Source: Streptomyces cylindrosporus | GTDB lineage: Bacteria; Actinomycetota; Actinomycetes; Streptomycetales; Streptomycetaceae | Length of the DNA stretch: 64,000 nucleotides | Assembly (NCBI RefSeq): GCF_022698165.1 | Contig: NZ_JALDAY010000008.1 | Coordinates: forward strand, 186,001-250,000 | Direction of reading: 5' to 3' | Shown here: positions 8,671-16,105 of the stretch, one piece after another | Layout: each line of letters begins with the position of its first letter | How positions within the stretch are numbered: position 1 is the first letter of the stretch | Translations under genes and position numbers: made by a program | Notes under the pieces: generated by a model | What the model was told of the DNA's origin: nothing | What the model saw: only the letters and a program-made list of their open reading frames with translations | The model's database searches: none

Positions 8671-9513
8671 ATGACGACGGCAGTGACAGACGAACTCTCC
8701 GTGGAACTGCGGGGATTCAGGCAGGTGCAGCGCCTCGCCTACGAGTGCGCCGAGGCGGTCGCCGCCCAGCTGCGGCCGGGGGTGACCGAGCGCGAGGCGG
8801 CCCGTATGCAGCGGGCGTGGCTGCGCGAGCGCGGGGTGCGGGACTGGTTCCACCTGCCCTTCGCCTGGTTCGGCGACCGCACGGCCTTCGTGAACTTCCG
8901 CGTCCCGCTCCAGTTCTTCCCCACCGACCGCCGCCTGGAGCCCGGGATGCCGTTCATCCTCGACATGGCTCCCGTGTACGACGGTTACACGGCCGACATC
9001 GGCTACTCGGGCTCGCTCGGCGTCAACCCCGTGCAGGACCGGCTCATGGCCGACCTGGAGGCGCATCGCGAGCTGATCCTGCGCGAGGTGCGCGAGCGGC
9101 GCCCGCTGCGCGCGATCTACGAGGACGTGGACCGCCTCATGGTCCGCCAGGGCTACGCCAACCGGCACCGCGCCTACCCCTTCGGCGTCATCGCCCACAA
9201 GGTCGACCGTGTGCGGCAACGCCGCTTCTCACCGCACCTGTTCGGATTCGGCACCCAGTCCCTCAAGGGCCTTGCCGCCGACGCGCTGCACGGCCACCGC
9301 GAGGGCTGGTCCCCGCTCTGGTCGCCGTACCGCTTCTCCGACCACCCGCCGCGGCCGGGCCTGTGGGCCGTCGAACCCCACCTCGGATTCCGCGGCACCG
9401 GGGCGAAGTTCGAGGAGATCCTGGTCGTCACCGACTCCAGGGACCCGGTCGAGAGCGCCTTCTGGCTGGACGACGATCTGCCGCACGTGCGGCGCTGGGC
9501 GGAGGAGAAGTGA
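8671..9513 (+). CDS. M24-family metallopeptidase (aminopeptidase P-like)
   Basis: This is a 280-residue protein of the pita-bread fold. The metal-ligand set of M24 enzymes appears present: Asp residues in FILDMAPVYDGYTADIGY, a His in HRAYPFGVIAH, and Glu residues in AVEPHLGF and KFEEILVV. It lacks the N-terminal domain of full-length prolidases. The ATG at 8671 was chosen because the upstream extension is Arg/Gly-rich and unlike the family. Its stop is two bases before the ATG of the next gene, so the two are cotranscribed. The function is uncertain, as some M24 relatives are not peptidases. Confidence 0.82.
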   Translation: MTTAVTDELSVELRGFRQVQRLAYECAEAVAAQLRPGVTEREAARMQRAWLRERGVRDWFHLPFAWFGDRTAFVNFRVPLQFFPTDRRLEPGMPFILDMAPVYDGYTADIGYSGSLGVNPVQDRLMADLEAHRELILREVRERRPLRAIYEDVDRLMVRQGYANRHRAYPFGVIAHKVDRVRQRRFSPHLFGFGTQSLKGLAADALHGHREGWSPLWSPYRFSDHPPRPGLWAVEPHLGFRGTGAKFEEILVVTDSRDPVESAFWLDDDLPHVRRWAEEK

Positions 9514-9515
9514 GC

Positions 9516-11267
9516 ATGCTCAAGGGCGCGCGCGAGCGCCGGGTGCGGACCGGCGGCGTCGAGCTGTGCGTCGCCGAACTGGGCGAGACCGGGCGGCCGA
9601 CGGTCGTCCTGGTGCACGGCTACCCGGACAGCAAGGAGGTCTGGTCCGAGGTCGCCACGCGGCTCGCGGACCGCTTCCACGTGGTGTTGTACGACGTCCG
9701 GGGCCACGGCCGCTCGTCGGCGCCGCAGCCCCTGCGCGGCGGCTTCACCCTGGAGAAGCTCACCGACGACTTCCTCGCGGTGATCGACGCGGTCAGCCCG
9801 GACCGGCCGGTGCACGTGGTGGGCCACGACTGGGGCTCGGTCCAGTCCTGGGAGTTCGTCACCGTCCAGCGCACCGAGGGGCGCATCGCGTCGTTCACGT
9901 CGATGTCCGGCCCGTCCTTGGACCACTTCGGCCACTGGATCAACAGCCGCCTGAGGAAGCCCACTCCGCGCCGGGTCGGCCAACTCCTCGGCCAGGGAGC
10001 CAAGTCCTGGTACGTGTACGCGCTGCATACGCCCGTGCTGCCCGAACTGGCCTGGCGCGGCCCCCTCGGCAAGCGCTGGCCGGCCGTCCTGCGCCGCTTC
10101 GAGAAGGTGACCGGCGACGGCTACCCGACCACCTCGCTGCCCCAGGACGCTGCCCACGGGGCGTGGCTGTACCGCGACAACGTCCGGGCGAGGCTGCGCA
10201 GGCCACGCCCCGACGTGTACGCGCACGCGCCCGTGCAGCTCATCACGCCCCTGGAGGACGCCTTCCTGTCCCAGCGCCTCTACGACGACCTCGACACCTG
10301 GGTCCCGCGGCTGACCCGCCGCACGCTCCCCGCCAAGCACTGGATACCGCGCACCCGGCCCGACCAACTGGCCTCCTGGATCACGGAGTTCGTGACGGCC
10401 ACCGAGGGAGGCCGGACCGAGGTGGCGGCGACCGGCAAGTACGCCGAGCGCTTCGGCGGACAGCTCGTCCTGGTCACCGGTGCGGGCAGCGGCATCGGAC
10501 GGGCCACCGCGTTCGCGTTCGCCGAGGCCGGCGCGCGCGTGGTCGCCGTCGACCGGGACGCCGAGGCCGCGACCCGCACCGCCGAACTGTCCCGCCTGGT
10601 CGGCGCCCCGGAGGCCTGGGCGGAGACCGTGGACGTCTCCGACGAGCAGGCCATGGAGAAGCTCGCCGACAAGGTCGCCGCCGAGTACGGCGTGGTGGAC
10701 GTCCTGGTGAACAACGCCGGGATCGGCCTGGGCGGCTCCTTCTTCGACACCACACCGGAGGACTGGAAGAAGGTCCTCGACGTCAACCTGTGGGGTGTCA
10801 TCCACGGCTGCCGACTCTTCGGGAAGCAGATGGCCGAGCGCGGCCAGGGCGGCCACATCGTCAACACCGCGTCGGCAGCCGCGTACCAGCCCTCCAAGGC
10901 GCTGCCCGCCTACAGCACCTCCAAGGCGGCCGTGCTGATGCTCAGCGAGTGCCTGCGCGCCGAACTCGCCGGGCAGGGTATCGGCGTGAGCGCGATCTGC
11001 CCCGGCTTCGTCAACACCAACATCACCTCCACCGCGCGCTTCGCGGGCGTGGACGCCGAGGAGGAGAAGCGCCGCCAGAAGAAGTCCGCGCGCCTGTACG
11101 GGCTGCGCAACTACCCGCCGGAGAAGGTCGCCGACGCCGTCCTGAAGGCCGTCGTCCGCAACCAGGCCGTCGTGCCGGTTACTCCGGAGGCCCGGGGCGC
11201 CCACCTGATGTCCCGCTTCACCCCGCGCGCGTTGCGGGCGATAGCCCGGCTGGAACCACCGCTGTGA
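9516..11267 (+). CDS. alpha/beta-hydrolase (epoxide hydrolase-like) fused to short-chain dehydrogenase, EphD-like
   Basis: This 583-residue protein has two catalytic domains. Residues about 1-300 are an alpha/beta hydrolase with the oxyanion motif HGYPD and nucleophile motif GHDWGS, where Asp replaces Ser as in epoxide hydrolases. Residues about 310-583 are an SDR with the NADP-binding GAGSGIG, NNAG, and a catalytic Ser-Tyr-Lys set in TASAAAY...YSTSK. The domain order matches mycobacterial EphD. The ATG at 9516 was chosen because GGAGGAG lies 8 bases upstream; a GTG at 9510 is too close. It is cotranscribed with the M24 gene and a MerR regulator. It probably acts on a hydrophobic epoxide, ester or ketone; the substrate is unknown. 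Confidence 0.88.
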   Translation: MLKGARERRVRTGGVELCVAELGETGRPTVVLVHGYPDSKEVWSEVATRLADRFHVVLYDVRGHGRSSAPQPLRGGFTLEKLTDDFLAVIDAVSPDRPVHVVGHDWGSVQSWEFVTVQRTEGRIASFTSMSGPSLDHFGHWINSRLRKPTPRRVGQLLGQGAKSWYVYALHTPVLPELAWRGPLGKRWPAVLRRFEKVTGDGYPTTSLPQDAAHGAWLYRDNVRARLRRPRPDVYAHAPVQLITPLEDAFLSQRLYDDLDTWVPRLTRRTLPAKHWIPRTRPDQLASWITEFVTATEGGRTEVAATGKYAERFGGQLVLVTGAGSGIGRATAFAFAEAGARVVAVDRDAEAATRTAELSRLVGAPEAWAETVDVSDEQAMEKLADKVAAEYGVVDVLVNNAGIGLGGSFFDTTPEDWKKVLDVNLWGVIHGCRLFGKQMAERGQGGHIVNTASAAAYQPSKALPAYSTSKAAVLMLSECLRAELAGQGIGVSAICPGFVNTNITSTARFAGVDAEEEKRRQKKSARLYGLRNYPPEKVADAVLKAVVRNQAVVPVTPEARGAHLMSRFTPRALRAIARLEPPL

Positions 11268-11298
11268 GCGCGCCGAGCCGAGTGGGGAGGGCGGCGGC

Positions 11299-12237
11299 GT
11301 GAGCGACGCGGCGGTGTATCGGATCGAGGACCTGGCCCACGCGAGCGGCGCCACCGTCCGCACCATCCGTGCCTACCAGGACCGCGGCCTGCTCCCCCGC
11401 CCCGAGCGGCGCGGCCGCGCCAACCTCTACTCCGAGACCCACCTCGCCCGGCTGCGCCGGATCGCCGACCTGCTCGACCGCGGCTACACCCTGGCCTCCA
11501 TCAAGGAGCTCCTGGAGGCCTGGGACGCGGGCCGCGGCCTCGGCGGGGTGCTCGGGCTGGTCGCCGAGGTGGACGGCCCGTGGACCGACGAGGAGGCGGT
11601 ACGGATCTCCCGCGCCGAACTCGACGAACGCTTCGGCGGCTCCCCCGACGCCGCAGCGGTCGCGGACGCCGTGGAGCTCGGCATCCTGGAACCGGTCCCG
11701 GGCGACGAGGACCACTTCCTCGTACCGAGTCCCCAAGAGCTCGCCGTGGCCGTGGAGTTGCACTCGGCGGGCGTGCCGCTGTCCGCGATCTCCGGTCATC
11801 TGCGGGAGTTGAGGGGGCAGGTCGAGCACATCGCGGCCCGTTTCCTGGAGTTCACCACCGAGCACGTCTTCGCGCGCTACCTCGAAGGCCCGCACCGCCC
11901 GACCGACGCGGACGCGGCGGAAGCGGCCTCGCTGGTACGGCGGCTGCGGCCACTCGCGCAGCAGACGGTGGACGCGGAACTCGCGCGGGCGATGCGGTTG
12001 TTGGCGGTCCGGCATCTGCGGCAGCACCTCGGCGGGCAGGGCGCTGCGTCGGCCCGGCCGATGTCACGCTCCGTGGTTCTGCCCGAGGAGACGATTCGGG
12101 CGGTGGAGGAGCTGGTTGGCGCTGAACGGGTGGCGGAGTTCGTTGGGCTGGCGGCTGAACGGGAGGTGCGGGCAAGGGTGTTGGACGTGCTCGCGTCAAG
12201 GGGAGGCCCCCCAGGCGATCTTGACGAAGGGGGCTGA
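11299..12237 (+). CDS. MerR-family transcriptional regulator
   Basis: This is a 312-residue protein. The first 75 residues are a MerR winged helix (YRIEDLAHASGATVRTIRAY, then RRIADLLDRGYTLASIKELL). The remainder is a long helical effector region without the metal-binding cysteines of CueR or MerR types, so it probably senses a small organic ligand. The GTG start is 31 bp after the hydrolase-reductase gene, so it is likely the third gene of that operon and its regulator. Its end is followed by a DnaA-box-containing gap. Confidence 0.85.
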   Translation: MSDAAVYRIEDLAHASGATVRTIRAYQDRGLLPRPERRGRANLYSETHLARLRRIADLLDRGYTLASIKELLEAWDAGRGLGGVLGLVAEVDGPWTDEEAVRISRAELDERFGGSPDAAAVADAVELGILEPVPGDEDHFLVPSPQELAVAVELHSAGVPLSAISGHLRELRGQVEHIAARFLEFTTEHVFARYLEGPHRPTDADAAEAASLVRRLRPLAQQTVDAELARAMRLLAVRHLRQHLGGQGAASARPMSRSVVLPEETIRAVEELVGAERVAEFVGLAAEREVRARVLDVLASRGGPPGDLDEGG

Positions 12238-12358
12238 CATGTCGGGGAGTTGTCCACAGAACCGCCAAGTAGCCTGTGGATAACTACAGTTGGTTGTGGA
12301 TCAAACCTCGGAACAAAAAAATTAGCGTGACGCACGTCTCTCCCCTCATGCTGATCGC
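12238..12358. promoter_or_regulatory. DnaA-box group between the MerR gene and kptA
   Basis: Three DnaA-box-like 9-mers lie in 121 bp: TTGTCCACA at 12250-12258 (perfect), TTATCCACA on the reverse strand at 12275-12283 (perfect), and TGATCCACA on the reverse strand at 12295-12303 (one change). The first and second point at each other, as do boxes in many DnaA clusters. The right half is AT-rich (GAACAAAAAAATTAGC) and should contain the kptA promoter. Confidence 0.6.
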
Positions 12359-12907
12359 ATGGATGAAAGACGCACCGTAAAGGTGTCGAAATACCTCTCG
12401 AAGCACCTACGGCATCAACCCGAACGAATCGGGCTGACCCTCGACGACGGCGGCTGGGTCGAGATCGACGAGCTGATCGCCGCGGCCGCCGCGCACAACT
12501 TCCGCTTCACCCGCGACGAACTGGACCACGTCGTCGCCGCCAACGACAAGCAGCGCTTCGCGATCGACGGCACCCGGATCCGCGCCAGCCAGGGCCACAG
12601 CGTCGACGTCGACCTGGGACTGCCCCCGGCGACCCCGCCGCCGTACCTCTACCACGGGACCGTGGACCGCTACCTGGACGCCATCCGCACCGAGGGGCTG
12701 CGCCCCATGAACCGGCACGACGTGCACCTCTCGCCCGACCGCGAGACGGCCACGCGCGTGGGCGCGCGGCGCGGGCGGCCCGTTGTGCTCTCGGTTGACG
12801 CGGGCGCCATGCACCGGGACGGGCACGTGTTCCACGTCAGCGCGAACGGGGTGTGGCTGACACAGGGCGTGCCCCCGCGGTACCTGCGCTTCCCCGAGTC
12901 GCGCTGA
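12359..12907 (+). CDS. kptA: RNA 2'-phosphotransferase (Tpt1/KptA)
   Basis: This 182-residue protein is close to full length for the family. Tpt1/KptA transfers a 2'-phosphate from RNA to NAD+, making ADP-ribose 1'',2''-cyclic phosphate. Conserved features are the N-terminal SKYLSKHLRHQPERIGL, DDGGWVEIDELI, then YLYHGT and the VLSVDAGAMHRDG region of the NAD-binding lobe. In fungi it finishes tRNA splicing; bacteria have no such splicing pathway, so its bacterial substrate is unknown. It stands alone, with its own upstream gap carrying DnaA boxes. Confidence 0.93.
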   Translation: MDERRTVKVSKYLSKHLRHQPERIGLTLDDGGWVEIDELIAAAAAHNFRFTRDELDHVVAANDKQRFAIDGTRIRASQGHSVDVDLGLPPATPPPYLYHGTVDRYLDAIRTEGLRPMNRHDVHLSPDRETATRVGARRGRPVVLSVDAGAMHRDGHVFHVSANGVWLTQGVPPRYLRFPESR

Positions 12908-12989
12908 GCCCCTGCTCACGCCGTGGCCGGGCAGCCGCGCACCGTGACCGTTTCGTCCGTTGTCAGAGGGTGCGCTTAGTCTCGTACGC

Positions 12990-13895
12990 ATGAGTCTGCG
13001 TTTGAGCACCGTGATCCTTCCGCACCGCCGCTGGCACGAGGGCGGCCGTTCGGCATGGCAGCGGGCCGAGCAGCTCGGCTTCCACACCGCCTACACCTAC
13101 GACCACCTCTCCTGGCGCGTCCCCTTCCGCGACGGCCCGTGGTTCGGTGCCGTGCCCACCCTGACCGCCGCCGCGGCCGTCACCGAGCGGCTCCGCCTGG
13201 GCACCCTGGTGACCTCGCCGAACTTCCGGCACCCGGTGACCCTCGCCAAGGAGCTGATCTCCCTCGACGACATCTCCGGCGGCCGCGTCACCCTCGGCAT
13301 AGGAGCGGGCGGCACCGGCTTCGACGCCACCGCGCTCGGGCAGGAGCCCTGGACGCCGCGCGAGCGGGCCGACCGGCTCGCCGAGTTCGTGCCGCTCCTG
13401 GACCGGCTGCTGACCGAGGACTCGGTGTCGTACGAGGGCAACTACTACTCGGCGCACGAGGCCCGCAACATCCCCGGCTGTGTGCAGGGTCCCCGGCTGC
13501 CCTTCGCGGTGGCCGCGACCGGCCCCCGCGGACTGCGGCTCGCCGCCCGGTACGGACAGGCCTGGGTGACCACCGGCGACCCCAAGCTGTACGAGGACGG
13601 CACTCCTGAACAGTCGATTCAAGCCATTCGCGGACAGGCCGAGAGGCTCGCCGACGCCTGCGCCGAGATCGGGCGGGACATGGCCGGAATGGACCGGACC
13701 CTGCTCACCGGGTTCACCCCGGACCGGGCCCGCCCGCTGGAGTCGCTCGACGCGTTCGTGGACTTCGCCGGCCGCCACCGCGAGCTGGGCTTCACCGAGA
13801 TCGTGATCCACTGGCCCATCCCCGGCACGGCGTTCGCCGCCGACCAGAAGGTCTTCGAACAGATCGCCATGGAGGCGCGGGCACAGCTCGGCTGA
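12990..13895 (+). CDS. LLM-class flavin-dependent oxidoreductase
   Basis: This 301-residue TIM-barrel protein is of the luciferase-like monooxygenase superfamily. It has the early HTAYTYDHLSWR segment, the LTAAAAVTERLRLGTLVTSPNFRHPVTLAKELISLDDISGGR stretch typical of the family (split here by normal spacing), and ATGPRGLRLAARYGQAW near residue 180. Actinobacterial members often use F420 rather than FMN, and I cannot tell which is used here. The ATG at 12990 was chosen over an upstream in-frame codon because it begins the conserved N-terminal strand MSLRLSTVILP. The substrate is unknown. Confidence 0.88.
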   Translation: MSLRLSTVILPHRRWHEGGRSAWQRAEQLGFHTAYTYDHLSWRVPFRDGPWFGAVPTLTAAAAVTERLRLGTLVTSPNFRHPVTLAKELISLDDISGGRVTLGIGAGGTGFDATALGQEPWTPRERADRLAEFVPLLDRLLTEDSVSYEGNYYSAHEARNIPGCVQGPRLPFAVAATGPRGLRLAARYGQAWVTTGDPKLYEDGTPEQSIQAIRGQAERLADACAEIGRDMAGMDRTLLTGFTPDRARPLESLDAFVDFAGRHRELGFTEIVIHWPIPGTAFAADQKVFEQIAMEARAQLG

Positions 13896-13950
13896 GCCGA
13901 CAGAGGGTGACGGTGCTGATGAGGACGGTAACCACTCACATGTGCGCGGT

Positions 13951-13968
13951 CCCGCACGGCCGTGCGGG
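13951..13968. promoter_or_regulatory. perfect 18-bp palindrome upstream of HAD gene
   Basis: CCCGCACGGCCGTGCGGG is self-complementary over 18 bp and ends 21 bp before the GTG start of the HAD phosphatase gene. It could be an operator or the base of an RNA hairpin in the leader. No known regulator consensus is recognised. Confidence 0.4.
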
Positions 13969-13989
13969 CATATGCGGGAGAATGGCCGG

Positions 13990-14859
13990 GTGACCTCAGC
14001 GACTCGACAGCCCGAGACCCCGGCCGCCGCCGTTCCGCCCCGGCTCATAGCCACCGATCTCGACGGCACCCTGCTGCGCGACGACAAGTCCGTCTCCCCG
14101 CGCACGGTCGCCGCCCTCGCCGCCGCCGAGGAGGCGGGCATCGAGGTCTTCTTCGTCACCGGCCGCCCGGCCCGCTGGATGGACGTCGTCAGCGACCACG
14201 TGCACGGCCACGGCCTGGCCATCTGCGGCAACGGCGCGGCGGTGGTCGACCTGCACGGCGGCCCCGGCGCCCACCGCTTCGTGAAGGTGCGCGAGCTGGC
14301 GAAGGACAACGCGCGGGACGCCGTACGACTGCTGCGGGACGCGGCGCCCGGCACGGTGTACGCGGTCGAGCAGACGTACGGCTTCTACCAGGAGCCGGAC
14401 TATCCCAAGCTGCACATGGAGATACCGGACAACCTCGCGCCCGCCGAGGAGCTGCTGGCGCCGGACGGGCCCGCGGCCGGCGAGCCGGTGCTCAAGATCC
14501 TCGCCTACCACCCCTCGCTCGACCCGGACGGCTTCCTCACCACCGCCCGCCTCGCCATCGGCGACCGCGCCAACGTCACCCGTTCCAGCCCCAGCGCCCT
14601 GCTGGAGATCAGCGGCCCCGGCGTCTCCAAGGCCAGCACGCTCGCCCTGTGCTGCGCCGAGCGCGGCATCTCGCACGAACAGGTCGTCGCCTTCGGCGAC
14701 ATGCCGAACGACGTCGAGATGCTGACCTGGGCGGGCCGCTCGTACGCGATGGGCAACGCCCACCCGGACGTCATCGCCGCGGCCTCGGGCCGGACGGTCG
14801 CCAACAACGAGGACGGGGTGGCGGTCGTGATCGAGCGGATGCTGGCGGAGCGGGGGTAG
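13990..14859 (+). CDS. HAD-family (Cof-type) phosphatase
   Basis: This is a 289-residue HAD hydrolase. Motif I is IATDLDGTLLRDDKSVS (about residues 19-35), motif II the Thr of FFVTGRPARW, and motif IV is AFGDMPNDVEML. It is paralogous to the protein at 3465 but with a different cap. The GTG at 13990 was chosen because GGGAG lies about 9 bases upstream; an ATG at 13972 is an alternative adding six residues. A terminator-like hairpin separates it from the convergent M23 gene. The substrate is unknown, probably a small phosphometabolite. Confidence 0.88.
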   Translation: MTSATRQPETPAAAVPPRLIATDLDGTLLRDDKSVSPRTVAALAAAEEAGIEVFFVTGRPARWMDVVSDHVHGHGLAICGNGAAVVDLHGGPGAHRFVKVRELAKDNARDAVRLLRDAAPGTVYAVEQTYGFYQEPDYPKLHMEIPDNLAPAEELLAPDGPAAGEPVLKILAYHPSLDPDGFLTTARLAIGDRANVTRSSPSALLEISGPGVSKASTLALCCAERGISHEQVVAFGDMPNDVEMLTWAGRSYAMGNAHPDVIAAASGRTVANNEDGVAVVIERMLAERG

Positions 14860-14863
14860 CGGA

Positions 14864-14894
14864 GGCCGACGGACGCTTGTAAGGGGCGTCGGCC
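14864..14894. terminator. hairpin between convergent genes
   Basis: GGCCGACG (14864-14871) pairs with CGTCGGCC (14887-14894) across a 15-base loop. It lies just after the HAD stop and before the convergent M23 gene end, so it may serve both directions. There is no T-run, as is usual in Streptomyces. Confidence 0.55.
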
Positions 14895-14942
14895 ATTGAG
14901 CGCGCCTCTTACATCGCGTCTCTTGCATCGAACGCCGCGCCG

Positions 14943-16001
14943 CTATCCGACCGGCACGCCCCGTGCCGCCAGCCACGGCAGCGGGTCCACCGCCGAGCCC
15001 AGCTCCGGGGTGACGCGGACCTCGAAGTGCAGGTGCGGGCCGGTGGAGTTGCCGCTGGTGCCGGACTGGGCGATCCACTGGCCGGCGCCCACCCGCTCGC
15101 CCTGGTCGACCGTCACGGCGGCCAGGTGGGCGTACTGCGTGTAGTAGCCGCCGGGATGCTCGATCACGATCTCGATGCCGAAGGCGCCCCCGCAGGACAC
15201 CCTCACCACGCGGCCCGCGCCGACCGCCCGCACCGGCGTCCCGATCGGCACCGCGAAGTCCTGCCCGGTGTGCCGGTTCGCCCACCGCTCGCCGCCACTG
15301 CCGAAGCCCGCCGAGAGTTCGTACGTCTCCACCGGCGTGACCCACGCCTGCGTGACCTGCGTATTCGGCTGGTCCAGCCGGACCGCGCCACGGCAGCTGC
15401 CCGCCGCCACCGACGCGTCCGCCCGGCCCTGCAACTCCCACCGCGCCTGTTCGAGGCTGCGCTGGATGCCGTCCTTCATGGCCGCGAGCCCGGCGTTCCG
15501 CTTCTCCAGGGCCTGCCACTGAGCCGCCGCCTTCTTCTCGTCGGCGGCCAGCCGCGCCTCGGCCCGGCGGCTCTTGCCGACCGCGTTCTCCAGCGCCAGA
15601 TTCGCCTGCGAGAAGACATGCTGACCGCGCATCAGCTCGTCCGGGCTCTTCGCGAGGATGATCTGCGCGGTCAGCGGGAGCCCGCCGCCGGTGCGGTACT
15701 GGGCGCGGGCGATACGCCCCAGGTCCTCGTGCATCACGGCGATCTCCTGCCGTTCGCGGGCGAGCAGCGCCTCCGCCCGGCCTGCCCGCGCCCGCTGCAG
15801 CTCAGCCTCCTGCCGGCCCGCCTCGTACCGCTGCGTCGCCACCGCCGCGTCCTGGTAGAGCCGCGCCACCTGCGCACTCACGTCCGAGTCGCCGTCCTGG
15901 TCGCCCGGTTCCCCGTCGGCCGCCGTCGGGCGGGCCGCCAGCACGGCGAGAGCGCACAGCAGCGCCGGAACGAGCAGCGGGTGACGGCGAGGTGAGCGCA
16001 T
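14943..16001 (-). CDS. secreted M23 peptidase (peptidoglycan endopeptidase) with coiled coil
   Basis: This is a 352-residue exported protein. A signal peptide (RRHPLLVPALLCALAVLAARP, cut near residue 28) is followed by a long Ala/Arg/Glu-rich coiled coil (about 40-190). The C-terminal M23 (LytM) domain (about 225-350) has Zn-ligand motifs HTGQDFAV (first His and Asp) and HLHFEV. The architecture resembles EnvC and actinobacterial RipA/LytM proteins that cut or regulate cutting of stem-peptide cross-links during growth and division. The motif residues are intact, so it should be active. It stands alone between two hairpin-separated units. Confidence 0.9.
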   Translation of the reverse strand: MRSPRRHPLLVPALLCALAVLAARPTAADGEPGDQDGDSDVSAQVARLYQDAAVATQRYEAGRQEAELQRARAGRAEALLARERQEIAVMHEDLGRIARAQYRTGGGLPLTAQIILAKSPDELMRGQHVFSQANLALENAVGKSRRAEARLAADEKKAAAQWQALEKRNAGLAAMKDGIQRSLEQARWELQGRADASVAAGSCRGAVRLDQPNTQVTQAWVTPVETYELSAGFGSGGERWANRHTGQDFAVPIGTPVRAVGAGRVVRVSCGGAFGIEIVIEHPGGYYTQYAHLAAVTVDQGERVGAGQWIAQSGTSGNSTGPHLHFEVRVTPELGSAVDPLPWLAARGVPVG

Positions 16002-16105
16002 GTCAGCGATCGTGACCCGGCACCCCGGTTCCGGTCCTGTTCAACTCGTACGCCCGGGGGACCCGTTGCTGCGGACGGGGCACGGTCGGCCTTCCGGTGC
16101 CCGGC

